From Nematostella vectensis (lineage: Eukaryota > Cnidaria > Anthozoa > Actiniaria > Edwardsiidae): a DNA stretch of 64,000 nucleotides. The position numbers and the translations under genes are program-made. Where the stretch lies: contig NC_064034.1 of NCBI RefSeq assembly GCF_932526225.1, positions 6,992,001-7,056,000 of the forward strand. Reading direction: 5' to 3'. Of this stretch, positions 50,201-60,605 are shown in pieces; positions within the stretch are counted from its first letter, which is position 1, and each line of letters begins with the position of its first letter. The notes under the pieces were generated by a model that ran no database searches, was not told where the DNA came from, and saw only the letters and a list, made by a program, of their open reading frames with translations.

Positions 50201-53200
50201 CAGGGTGCCGCATCTCGCCAGTGAACCGTTGCTGTCACCGTGTAACACCATCGATCAAGTGCCCTCCAACCCTGCGCCTATAGCTAGCCAGCCAGAGCTA
50301 TTCCACGGTGAGAAGGCTAGCACTTAAAACTACATCCAGTTAGATAGTTAATCCAACTGCCACTAGCTGAATTACCCTCCCCCCTGTGCACCAAGACCTC
50401 TGAATTTATCCCCTCCCCTGTACGTCCCCCTATACGCCCAGCCTTATTAAATTACCTGTATGCCAAGACCTCATGAAATAAATGTGCCTTGAAATTGAAC
50501 TGTGAATTGTGCCTTGAAATATCCCGTGAAATGTGCCATAAAATTTAGTGTGCACTAAAATTTAGTACCGTGAATGAAATGTACCATGTTTTGTTGTGGC
50601 AATGTACGTAAAATGTACAGTGAAATGTGCCGTGGAATATGCTGTGAAATGTGTAATATTCATGTGTGTATTTCTTTGCAGCTAACGGTGAGATTGAAGA
50701 TAGACCTGAAGTTGATTTTAGCAGCACAGATGACGTCAAGCTTTTACAAGGTATTATGGGAACACTCCCGTCACGCTTTAGACGTTACCCGTCACGCTTT
50801 AGACGTTACCCGTCACGCTTTAGACGTTACCCGTCGTCGACACCTACATTGCCATACTCCCCATTACCATTACTACCTTCATCATCATAATTATCACCAT
50901 CATCGCTTCCTTTATCGCCATTATAATCACCATCGCTACCTTTATTTTCATACTTATCATGATTATTACAACTATCCTCTTCACAATTAATATCATTACT
51001 ATCACAATTACCTTTATTATTACTACCTTCATCATCATAATTATCACCATCATCGCTTCCTTTATCGCCATTCATCATAATCACCATCGCTACCTTTATT
51101 GTCATAGTTATCATGATTATAACAACCATCCTCTTCACAATTAATATCATCATCATCGTCGTCGTCGTCGTCGTCGTCACCATAATCATAATCGTATTTG
51201 CTTTTATCTGGCCACGCTTCTATAGAGAAGCTCCTGCAAGTTGTATATCGGAACTGCCTTGGTGCCATGGCGTAAACAGCGGCTTTGGAAGTCACCTGTC
51301 TTTCTATCGTGACTATTCTCTTCTCCTCCCCACACGGTTCTCTTCATTTGCCTCTGCACCCGAGTATAAAAAACACTTTTTAAGGTTCTTCTGTACTCTT
51401 ACAGCCAACCTTGTTAAACTCGAAGACGATGTGGTGCATAAGGAAAGGTTACTCTCGTCACTTGAAGGTAAGTTGGAATATAATAGGAATGTTTTACTTT
51501 GCTCTTTTGTCAGTCTAATGAGATGTCTGCCTCTATGCAGTTAAACTCCAACAGACGAGGAATTCACTTGTGGAATCACAAGAAGAAGTCTGTTCATTGA
51601 AAGGTGCGGACATTCAGACCGCAACATTTGTTTGCTATGTGTACATGTGTAAGGTTGGAGGTCTGACTTTGTGCTCATCTTATCGTTCACTGTTATTTTC
51701 TTCAGATATTTTGTCATCAACCGAGCACCAATTACAAGAAGACAAAACAAAGATTAGAGAATTAGAAGGTGATAAAGTACCAAATGTGTTCATTAAATGT
51801 TGATTCTTAAGCATTGTAGTCATTAACTGCATCTGAAACGTCTCGTGGCTATATATATTTTAGTTTTATTTTTGCTTGTTATATTGTTTTCCGTGGGTTG
51901 TTTTTGAAGGTATCTTTTTATTTCGCTGATTATTAAACGTGTTATGTGTGCTGTTTTACGCTTCTAAACTTTGTGTCTTTTTTCTGCAGAACAAGTCATG
52001 GAATATTACTTGAAATCTATCGATCAGCTCGCAGGGGATGATAGTGCCACTGAAGAAGGTACGAGGACGTCAGTGATTATACAAACGATAGCGCATATAT
52101 AACCATAGACAAACTCATACCAACGTAGATGGCCTTGATTATTGTAACGTTTGCCATAACACGTAGTGTAGCTAGGGGCAAGTTACTGTCGAATCCGTTG
52201 TATCGTGACGCCGCATTCTCAAAACATCGATTTGTTTTTGTCTTTTGGGATTTTCTGTTTCGCCAGTCAAATTATTCTAAGCCAATCAGATTCTTGCCAT
52301 CTTTCGCCTAGTGCAGTTGCCCGGCTTTCTGTCCCGACACTGTCTGGTTTTCGTCCAGAGGATAGCCAGGGAAGTGCACAAAGCGAGACCCTGATTGGCT
52401 CAGAATGGTTTTACTGACGGAACAGAAAACCAAAACAAATCGTGTTTTGAAAACGCGGGTCGCGATTCAATGGATTCGACAGTAATGAGACCAAAAAAAG
52501 ACGTTGACTATTACAGTTACCTCAGCGCAAAATGCATGCATACATGGGCCAAGAACCCATATGGTCCTGAGCAATTTGGTGCACACTGCCTAGTAACAGT
52601 CTCTACCCGTCTCTTTCAGTTGATGGCGAAGAGTCTGTAAAACCTAGAACACAAAGTTTCCATGATAGATTCCAAGAACTATTCGGTGAGTCCTTACTAA
52701 GGGCTGGCCAAACTGTATGTATGAATAAAGTTAAGAGTCGTTTTCACATAAATAAATGTTGACATGTGCTATCCTTTTGCCACCATTTGAAATTTATATT
52801 TTACTTAACCGTTCTCTGACATTTTTATTCCAAGATAAAATTTTCCACGTTAAAGCTCTTGTAAAAGAAAGAAGAAACTTACTACTGCAATGGGCTGGTA
52901 AGGATGGTCTGCTTATCCTTTTCCTCTCTCTTTCAAGACACCTTTTAAATTTCTTTTTACACCAACTTACAGAGTCGGACGAAGACAGACAACACGTAGT
53001 CGCAGAACTCATGGCTAACTCTGAAAGCCAGTCACATGGTAAGCATAACTGTCTGTTAGATACTCTTCGTGGGTAACGTCTGATTGAGTATAACAGGTAT
53101 GTATGTAGCAACATTTAATGTATTGTTATAGACGAGACGATACTTGAACGTGAAGGGAGCAAGGAAGCGGAGGTCTTTATGTCAAATGGATTAAAAAACC

Positions 53201-56200
53201 TCAAAGATATTGAAGGTAAACCTATCCTGTCCTGTTGTTCAGGTTTTGGCAAGTGCTGTATCAAACAGTAACTATCTTACTCAACGTGTGTTGTTTTGCA
53301 GATTATGTAGCAGATATTGAAAAATTAATCGACTCCGAGCATGAAGGGGGTCTTCAGCTTAAAGGTAACTAGTCATATTGTGCGAAAGGCTAATTCTCTT
53401 GTGTTGTTACATTGATTTATAATCAGGCCGAGAGTTATCAATGTAGCTGGGGTTCTTCTTTGATCTTCATATTTATTAAGTCGCTATCTCGTCTTGTTCG
53501 TAGAGGAGTTACGAAATGCACAGGCGTACACCAAAGAGTTCAAGCAACAAGTCTTAGATTTACGAGGTGATTATAGTATTTGTTGTTTGACACTGTTTTA
53601 GCTGTTTTATAGTCGGATCTCTATTATTTTCCGATACAGCCGGAGTTAAATCTTTTTAATGTAAATATGTCATTATCTCTGTAGACAAAATTCTCGAAGA
53701 ACAGGAACAGTCGCGCAAAAAGGAGGAATATGCCGCAAACTTGAAACGTATGTATAAAGACTTGAGACGTTTGGTGTTACTTATTGCGCTGATAAGGTCT
53801 TGTTTGATAAAGGGTAAGGGTTAGTAAACATATGGCTAAGGACTTAAGTCATTACGTATATATTCATGGTGTTTCTTGTTGTGCTGTAAGGTCTTGTTTA
53901 ATTAAGGGTTATGGTTATTAAACGTATGGATGAAAACTCTAGTCGTTATCTATACTATAGATAATACGCCAAGGAATGGACTGTTGTCCACCTTTTACAA
54001 AAAACGGCTTAGTTAGAAAACTCCGAAATCACGCCATTTCAACACATTGCCGGAGAGGAGGCGTGCAAAATGGTTTTTATCTCAAGATTATACCGGATAG
54101 ATAAGTTCTACTCATTTGTTTTTGTAAGCGAGAGGATCACACTCGCAAAGGCGCCATATTCAAGATTTCACAGAAGCACAAAAATAATTTATTTCCCGCA
54201 GCAAAAAGGACAAATGACCTTCGTGCATCCGTGTCTCTCAAGAAAAACACACTAAAAGTATACCGTAATAAGTCTATCTCCAAAAATATCATCGTAGAGA
54301 AGAGATCTTATTCTAGACAATTTCGAAGATGTGTAAACAAACCTTCGAGCGCGCGGAAAATCAAATTTGAAAAAGAATTCGAATACTTGCCGTAGTTGTA
54401 TTGCATAGATTTTAAAACACAACCGTCCTTTTATCGTTATTTAGAGGGGCATTATTCCTACCTCGAAAAGAAAGTAGATTCTTTAGCTCCATAGCGCATC
54501 TCTTTTTTGTTCCTTGTTGTGCTGGTCATAATATCTTGCGTGTTCTTAGTTTTGCTGATCTTCTCTTCTTTGTTCCTGGTTGTACTGGTCATGTCTTGCT
54601 TGTTCTTTTTTTTTTTTTTTTTTTTTTTTGCTGGTCATTTTGTCTTTGTTCCTTGTTGTACTGATCAGTTCCTCTTTGCTCCAGGTCAAGTTGGCGAGCT
54701 GACCCATGAGCGAGATCTTCTCAAAGTTGAGAGAACTGGTGATCTTCATTCAGTGGTATCAGCGCAAAGTTCTGCCCGGGAGATGCAGAGACAAGCGGCT
54801 AAGAGTGCAGAGGAGGCGGGCAAGTATAAAGGTACAGCAGATTTATTGCTTTTCCCATGTGTATGTCTCATACTTATTTCCTTTACCCACGGCTAGGTAT
54901 CATACTTATTACCTTTACCCACGGGTAGGTATCATACTTATTACCTTTTCCCATGGGAAGGTATCATACTTATTACCCTAACCCACGGGTAAGTATCATA
55001 CTTATTACCTTAACCCACAGGTAGGTATCATACTTATTACCTTAACCCACGAGTAGGTATCATACTTATTACCTTTACCCATGGGTAGGTATCATACTTA
55101 TTACCTAACCCACGGGTAGGTATCGTACTTGTTACCTTAACCTATGGGTAGGTATCATACTTATTACCTTTCCCATGGGTAGGTATCATACTTATTAAAT
55201 TACCCACGGGTTGGTATCATATACTTGTTACCTTTACCCACGGGTAGGTATCATATACTTGTTACCTTTACCCACGGGTTGGTATACTTATTACCTTTAC
55301 CCACGGGTAGGTATCATACTTATTACCTTAACCCACGGGTAGGTATCATACTTATTATCTTTTCCCATGGGTAGGTATCATACTTATTACCCTAACCCAC
55401 GAGTAGGTATCATACTTGTTACCTTTACCCATGGGTAGGTGTCATACTTATTACCTTATACTTATTACCTTAACCCACGCATATGTATCATACTTATTAC
55501 CTTTTCCCGTGGGTAGGTATCATACTTATTACCTTAACCCACGGGTAGGTATCATACTTATTACCTTAACCCACGGGTAGGTATTATACTTGTTCCCTTT
55601 ACCCATGGGTAGGTATCATACTTATTACCTTATACTTATTACCTTAACCCACGCATATGTATCATACTTATTACCTTTTCCCGTGGGTAGGTATCATACT
55701 TATTACCTTAACCCACGGGTAGGTATTATACTTGTTCCCTTTACCCATGGGTAGGTATCATATTTATTACCTTATACTTATTACCTTAACCCACGCATAT
55801 GTATCATACTTGTTACCTTAACCCATGGGTAGGTATCACACTTATTACCTTAACCCACGGGTAGGTATCATACTTGTTCCCTTTATCCACGGATAAATGT
55901 CATACTTATTACCTTAACCCACGAGTAGGTGTCATACTAATTATCTTAACCCACAGGTAGGTATCATACTTGTTACCTTTACCCATGGGTAGGTATTATA
56001 CTTGTTCCCTTTACCCATGGGTAGGTATCATACTTGTTCCCTTTATCCACGGGTAGGTATCACACTTATTACCTTAACCCACGGGTAGGTATCACACTTA
56101 TTACCTTAACCCACGGGTAGGTATCATACTTGTTCCTTTTATACATGTGTAGGTATCATACTTATTACCTTAACCCATGGGTAGGTATCATACTTATTAC

Positions 56201-58674
56201 CTTAACCCACGGGTAGGTATTATACTTTTCCCTTTACCCATGGGTAGGTATCATACTTATTACCTTATACTTATTACCTTAACCCACGCATATGTATCAT
56301 ACTTATTACCTTTTCCCGTGGGTAGGTATCATACTTATTACCTTAACCCACGGGTAGGTATTATACTTGTTCCCTTTACCCACGGGTAGGTATCATACTT
56401 GTTCCCTTTATCCACGGATAAATGTCATACTTATTACCTTAACCCACGAGTAGGTGTCATACTAATTATCTTAACCCACAGGTAGGTATCATACTTGTTA
56501 CCTTTACCCATGGGTAGGTATTATACTTGTTCCCTTTACCCATGGGTAGGTATCGTACTTGTTACCTTAACCCATGGGTAGGTATCATACTTGTTACCTT
56601 AACCCATGGGTAGGTATCATACTTGTTACCTTAACCCATGGGTAGGTATCATACTTGTTCCTTTTATACATGTGTAGGTATCATACTTATTACCTTAACC
56701 CATGGGTAGGTATCATACTTATTACCTTAACCCATGGGTAGGTATCATACTTATTACCTTAACCCACGAGTAGGTATCTTACTCATTACCTTAACCCACG
56801 AGTAGGTATCTTACTCATTACCTTAACCCATGGGTAGGTATCACACTTATTACCTTAACCCACGGGTAGGTATCATACTTGTTCCCTTTATTTATGGGTA
56901 GGTATCATACTTGTTACCTTTATCCATGGGTAGGTATCATGCTTATTACCTTAACTCGTGCCGTATTACCTTAACCCATGGTTGACCACTGAATTCTGAT
57001 TGTTTCAGTCGAGCTGAGTGCCCTTGGGGAGGATAATACCACGTTGAGACAGAGAATACAAACCCTCGAAAGCGAGTTAAAAAGGTTAGGTTCAACCAAT
57101 TCTGAAATCGCTATGCTGCTTGTTGCAGAACTATGTTTTATAAGACGAAAATAATCTTTATCTATGTCAATGTTATTCAGATACCGGCGAGAAAATAACC
57201 GTTTGTCCGTGGACCACACAAATCTACAGATGTCCCTTAAGAAACTGGAGGATGAAAATCGCGAAGAGCACGATAGACATGTTAAACAGAAGGTACGACA
57301 TTGCATAGCACGATAGACACGTCAAACAGAAGGTACGACATTACATACATTTAGAAGATGGAATTCTTTATCTAGGGTAAATAGAAGGTAGAAAGAAAAG
57401 TCAGCACTTTGCCTAGTTGCTGATAACGATGGGATACATGTCCATGAGAGGCGAGACACTGAACGGCAACTAAGAACTGCTTTGCTAAGCAGAGATAGTA
57501 GAACCATTTTTGCTATACACTATCTTACATCAGAACTGTGTAATTGTGTTTCGTCTGTTCTTTAACTGTAGCAGCGCAGTGGGGGGAAAGGGAGGAACTT
57601 TTTAAAACTAAACCACCAATTTGTCACCACAGCTTTCCTTGGAAGGTAAAGTGGAGCACGAAGCCAAAGCGAGGAGGGACTCCACAGATAAGGTGAGTAA
57701 GTACTTTATCAAGCAAGTACTATTGATATTGTCTCTTTTCTCGACTACCGATTTTGAGGATCGTTTTTTTTTTTTACGAATGCTAATATGTCTGTCTTCT
57801 CAGGCTATCGATTTAGAGGATCGTCTTTTTACGATCACTAATATGTCTCTCTTCAGGATCGTCTTTTTACGAATGATAATGTGTCTGTCTTCTCAGGCTA
57901 TCGATTTAGGGGATCGTCATTTACGAACACTTATGTGTCACTTTTTCAGGATCGTCTTTTTATGAATGCTAATATCTGTCTTCTCAGGCTATCGATTTAG
58001 AGGATCTACTTTTTACGATTACTAATATGTATCTCTTCACTTCAGGATCGCCTTTTGACGATTGCTAATGTGTCTGTCATTTTAGGCCATCGAGTTAGAG
58101 GATCGTCTTTGGCTCGCGGAGAAGGCACTGAAGGAGAAGGAAGAGGAGTCAACGCGCACAATTACCCAAGCACAACAGAGCATCACCCAGCTGGTAAGAC
58201 CGCCGAGACATTTGGTCTAATTAATTGTTGAATGAGGATTGAAGCCCTGGGAGAGCTTTGTATTTGAAATTGTTGAAAAAGGACGTCTAAAATACCGGGA
58301 GAGGTTGTTCTGTTTATGGTGTTTATAGGTGGCTCTTTTTTCTAGTTGTCGATAGAATAGGCCTTGGGAAGGTGCCGAAGGAGAAGTTTTATAAAGAGTA
58401 ATGTCTGGAGGATTGAGGAACTAAGGAAGCTGTTCTAATTATAGTTGTCAAAAAATATGCCTAAGGGGCGTTGGCATATTTATTGCTGTCGAAAGGATAG
58501 GACAAGCGGCATTAATTGGTGACAGCTTACCTGACCTTTTCGATGTCTTTCTTGCAGAGGAATATGCTGGTCTCCGTCCTGATCGCTGTTCTCGCTATGA
58601 CTCTTGCATACGCGTTGGGTTTAATCTCGATCTCTGCTGGTGGGAAAAAGTCTGCATCCAACTCTCCTTCCTAA
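33745..58674 (+). CDS. SLMAP: SLMAP-type FHA/coiled-coil tail-anchored protein (complete)
   Basis: Ortholog of sarcolemma membrane-associated protein, the FHA subunit of STRIPAK that in animals docks phosphorylated Hippo kinases to PP2A. Exons: 33745-33930, 35507-35654, 38161-38224, 38642-38669, 39006-39059, 39291-39386, 39677-39748, 39881-39958, 40238-40300, 40695-40793, 42136-42210, 44241-44315, 47011-47068, 47199-47276, 50158-50307, 50682-50750, 51405-51467, 51541-51603, 51706-51768, 51990-52058, 52620-52685, 52835-52897, 52973-53038, 53132-53215, 53302-53364, 53504-53566, 53685-53747, 54685-54831, 57009-57084, 57181-57292, 57633-57692, 58086-58193, 58558-58674. The sum is 2739 nt, 912 aa plus stop, with all phases consistent; human SLMAP is 828 aa. 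The start was placed at [13 protein letters not shown] because it aligns with the family N-terminus; an in-frame upstream ATG exists at 33679. Symmetric exons could be alternatively used. Confidence 0.93.
33931..35506. other. SLMAP intron 1, no further feature seen
   Basis: About 1.6 kb of AT-rich sequence with no recognisable gene, repeat array or foldback element. Confidence 0.6.
35680..38100. repeat. 20-bp two-variant minisatellite, SLMAP intron 2
   Basis: About 90 copies between 36110 and 38100, with scattered copies at 35680-35815. Most are ACATCAGACACCAAGAGTGT or ACATCAGACACTTTGAGTGT. It is interrupted by the hairpin element at 37328-37463 and ends 60 bp before exon 3. Confidence 0.93.
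37328..37463. mobile_element. Hairpin element inserted in the 20-bp minisatellite
   Basis: Arms of about 50 bp (left 37328-37380, right about 37410-37463) share ACTGGAAATCGACTCTGCCA and its reverse complement. A loop of about 35 nt separates them. It interrupts the tandem array, so it inserted after the array existed or was captured with it. Confidence 0.75.
40800..41735. repeat. SLMAP: ~62-bp minisatellite derived from SLMAP exon 10 end plus donor
   Basis: About 15 copies. Units contain AGAGTTTGTATTAGAGGTCC, then TAAGAGGA and AGGCATTATGAGGCAAGG. Exon 10 ends AGAGTTTGTATGAGAGGTCC, then CAAGAGGA, then AGGCATTCTGAG and donor GTAAGGG. A variable G-run separates copies. Confidence 0.9.
42211..43180. 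repeat. SLMAP: ~62-bp minisatellite derived from SLMAP exon 11 end plus donor
   Basis: About 15 copies. Units contain GAGAGCCGTCATGCAGCAGC then TGATGAGAAG then GTGGGTGG, identical to the end of exon 11 ([10 protein letters not shown]) and its donor at 42210/42211. Some copies keep a full donor. Confidence 0.92.
43180..44240. other. End of SLMAP intron 11, no further feature seen
   Basis: AT-rich unique-looking sequence between the exon-11-derived array and exon 12. Confidence 0.6.
44316..44890. repeat. SLMAP: ~57-bp minisatellite derived from SLMAP exon 12 end plus donor
   Basis: About ten copies. Units contain GTGCTTGCGGCAAGG then GTAAGGTGTCATG, versus exon 12 CATGCTTGCAGCAAGG and donor GTAAGGTGTCATG. 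Confidence 0.9.
45095..45965. repeat. 34-bp highly homogeneous tandem array, SLMAP intron 12
   Basis: About 25 nearly identical copies of a unit with CCAATCGTAGAACAGCACG and ATAGCCTATCGGGCG. Substitutions are mostly GGCGCC to GGCCCC. Each unit holds dyads: GGCGCC, ATCGT/ACGAT and CGATAG-C-CTATCG. Confidence 0.93.
46866..46960 (+). pseudogene. SLMAP: Duplicated, broken copy of SLMAP exon 13 and its acceptor
   Basis: A direct duplicate 95 bp upstream of exon 13 copies the pyrimidine tract, the acceptor TTATTATCGTGCAG and 43 bp of exon. In the copy TTA has become TAA, so the fourth codon is a stop (46925-46927). The copy ends before a donor. Confidence 0.85.
47199..54831 (+). CDS. SLMAP: SLMAP exons 14-28: array of symmetric phase 1-1 coiled-coil exons
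   Basis: Fifteen consecutive exons all begin and end in phase 1. Lengths are 78, 150, 69, 63, 63, 63, 69, 66, 63, 66, 84, 63, 63, 63 and 147 nt. Seven are exactly 63 nt, which is 21 residues or three heptads. Each is short, Glu/Lys/Leu-rich and typically ends in a codon split after G. Predicted structure is a discontinuous coiled coil; exons 15 and 20-23 are less regular. This central region is poorly conserved with human SLMAP, and the symmetry means any exon could be skipped without a frameshift. Confidence 0.85.
47277..48230. repeat. SLMAP: 38-bp minisatellite derived from SLMAP exon 14 end plus donor
   Basis: About 25 copies of GTGAGATGGGTCGGACACAA then CTATGTTAAACAACACAG. This is the donor followed by a new copy of the last 27 nt of exon 14 (SDTTMLNNT). 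Every copy presents CACAG then GTGAG. Confidence 0.95.
48231..50157. other. SLMAP intron 14 after the array
   Basis: About 1.9 kb. A short imperfect direct repeat (AGCAGACTTGTTTGGCGGCC, about 48830 and 48900) and another near 49545-49640 (CTAATTACGGCAGTGGAT). Short ORFs have no recognisable domain. Confidence 0.5.
50760..51180. repeat. Short repeats in SLMAP intron 16
   Basis: Three 21-bp copies of TCACGCTTTAGACGTTACCC. A pyrimidine-rich, CAT/ATT-type imperfect repeat of about 160-bp period follows, and a GTC run. The long ORFs here are low-complexity. Confidence 0.75.
52181..52487. mobile_element. Foldback/MITE-like element in SLMAP intron 20
   Basis: Arms of about 110 bp. The left begins TTACTGTCGAATCCGTTG and includes AAGCCAATCAG; the right ends CAATGGATTCGACAGTAA and includes CTGATTGGCT. 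No coding capacity. Confidence 0.75.
54850..56990. repeat. ~33-bp minisatellite, SLMAP intron 28
   Basis: About 65 imperfect copies of ACCCACGGGTAGGTATCATA then CTTATTACCTTA. There is local higher-order repetition, for example around 55440, 55620 and 56260. It fills almost the whole intron and stops about 20 bp before exon 29. Confidence 0.9.
57262..57348. repeat. SLMAP: Two-copy duplication of SLMAP exon 30 end plus donor
   Basis: AGCACGATAGACATGTTAAA then CAGAAG then GTACGACATTGCAT is followed at once by a second copy differing at a few bases. Period about 42 bp. Confidence 0.88.
57745..58085. repeat. SLMAP: Repeated acceptor and exon start upstream of SLMAP exon 32
   Basis: Three copies of TCTGTCTTCTCAG then GCTATCGATTTAG precede the true acceptor (GCCATCGAGTTAGAGG) at 58085/58086. 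Decoy acceptors end at 57803, 57896 and 57987, with weaker CTTCAG copies between. Confidence 0.85.
58558..58674 (+). CDS. SLMAP: SLMAP last exon: C-terminal membrane anchor
   Basis: The exon encodes 38 residues and a TAA stop. The stretch [20 protein letters not shown] is a single hydrophobic span. It is followed by a short polar tail with a Gly-Gly-Lys-Lys and a Ser-rich end. Vertebrate SLMAP uses the same arrangement to anchor to ER/nuclear-envelope or mitochondrial outer membranes. This identifies the product as a tail-anchored isoform. Confidence 0.9.
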   Translation, partial: RNMLVSVLIAVLAMTLAYALGLISISAGGKKSASNSPS

Positions 58675-58924
58675 CGTCTTTAGTCGCACGGCCTTCTTAA
58701 CGTACTTATGGTACTTGCATGCTTCGTGACAATATATTTACTACTATCATTCCTCTGGGCCTAATTACACGTTTTTAAAATATGAAGTATGGTTGTTTTG
58801 TTGGATGCGTCATTTTGTCGGCGTGGCGTCCATGGTGTGTGTTATTTTTGTAGGTGTTTCTTCTGCTTGGAATCCTTGCTTTGTGTAATACTTGCATTTT
58901 CAGTTAAATAATTTTTCTACTTTG

Positions 58925-58930
58925 AATAAA
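58925..58930 (+). terminator. Candidate SLMAP poly(A) signal AATAAA
   Basis: AATAAA about 250 nt after the SLMAP stop, in AT-rich sequence, just before the G-rich stretch and the 37-bp minisatellite. Confidence 0.6.
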
Positions 58931-59119
58931 TGTATTGAAACTATACACCGATTTTAATCATTATCTGCTTGGGATGGAGCGCGCGAACGTGGGGGGAGGT
59001 TGAGGTGCGCCAAAGGAAGGGGGGATTAGGACCTAGTTATAAAGATGGCTTTATAGTTAAATGGAATTTTGTTTAAAAAAAATAGATTCAAGTCCAAGAT
59101 TTGGACAAAATGTTGCCCT

Positions 59120-60240
59120 AGATCCAAACGCTTGTGGAATATTGTAATGGGGGTAGAGGTACTTGCGCTTGTGGAATATTGTAATGGGGGTAGTGGTACC
59201 TGCGCTTGTGGAATATTGTAATGGGGGTAGTGGTACTTGCGCTTGTGGAATATTGTAATGGGGGTAGTGGTACCTGCGCTTGTGGAATATTGTAATGGGG
59301 GTATTGGTACTTGCGCTTGTGGAATATTGTAATGGGGGTAGTGATACTTGCGCTTGTGGAATATTGTAATGGGGGTAGTGGTACTTGCGCTCGCTTGTGG
59401 AATATTGTAATGGGGGTAGTGGTACTTGCGCTCGCTTGTGGAATATTGTAATGGGGGTAGTGGTACTTGCGCTTGTGGAATATTGTAATGGGGGTAGTGG
59501 TACCTGCGCTTGTGGAATATTGTAATGGGGGTAGTGGTACCTGCGCTTGTGGAATATTGTAATGGGGGTATTGGTACTTGCGCTTGTGGAATATTGTAAT
59601 GGGGGTAGTGGTACTTGCGCTTGTGGAATATTGTAATGGGGGTAGTGGTACTTGCGCTCGCTTGTGGAATATTGTAATGGGGGTAGTGGTACTTGCGCTT
59701 GTGGAATATTGTAATGGGGGTAGTGGTACTTGCGCTTGTGGAATATTGTAATGGGGGTAGTGATACTTGCGTTTGTGGAATATTGTAATGGGGGTAGTGG
59801 TACTTGCGCTCGCTTGTGGAATATTGTAATGGGGGTAGTGGTACTTGCGCTTGTGGAATATTGTAATGGGGGTAGTGATACTTGCGCTTGTGGAATATTG
59901 TAATGGGGTAGTGGTACTTGCGCTTATGGGGGAGAAGTGCAATGGGGTAGTGGTACCTGCGCTTGTGGAATATTGTAATGGGGGTATTGGTACTTGCGCT
60001 TGTGGAATATTGTAATGGGGGTAGTGGTACTTGCGCTTGTGGAATATTGTAATGGGGGTAGTGGTACTTGCGCTTGTGGAATATTGTAATGGGGGTAGTG
60101 GTACTTGCGCTTATGGGGGGGGAAGTGCAATGGGGTAGTGGTACCTGCGCTTGTGGAATATTGTAATGGGGGAAGTGGTACTTGCGCTTGTGGAATATTG
60201 TAATGGGGGTAGTGGTACTTGCGCTTATGGGGGTAGTGGT
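59120..60240. repeat. 37-bp minisatellite downstream of SLMAP
   Basis: About 30 copies of TGTGGAATATTGTAATGGGG then GTAGTGGTACTTGCGCT. Length variants add CTCGC. It lies between the convergent 3' ends of SLMAP and the unrecognised minus-strand gene. Confidence 0.92.
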
Positions 60241-60414
60241 AGCCCGGCCATATTTACGCTCTTTGTGTCTATTTTATTCTATCTGTTATACAAATTTATT
60301 ATTTACAATAATCTATATTCTCAGTATTTATCATAAACGCTGGCTTTCGTGAAATTTTTGGCCGAAGTTCTCTACAGCAATGATGCCTTTTCAACAAGAA
60401 CGGACTGGCAGATA

Positions 60415-60605
60415 CGTCACGGCCCGCACATAGGAAGATATCTCAATATGCAGCCCATCTGTATGTTTTTCATCCAACGTTATACAAATTATTTCGGTAG
60501 ATATCTCAACGTGGAGCCCGTCTTGTAAAAGGTTATTCACCCACCGTTATACAAATGACTCCGGTAGATATCTTAATATACGGCCGGTCTGCGAGGGCGT
60601 TGTTT
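60415..60605. repeat. ~80-bp repeat spanning the stop codon of the 60.5-kb gene
   Basis: Three diverged copies containing GATATCT, about 20 bp, and GTTATACAAAT. The copy nearest the gene includes the last codons and TAA; the other two would lie in the 3' UTR. Confidence 0.7.

Noticed and set aside
50574-51295. ORFs rich in His/Tyr or Asp/Met in SLMAP intron 16
   Set aside because: Low-complexity translations of CAT/ATT and GTC repeats.
59118-59942. 274-codon minus-strand ORF
   Set aside because: Translation of the 37-bp minisatellite; frame persists because copies vary little and lack stops.
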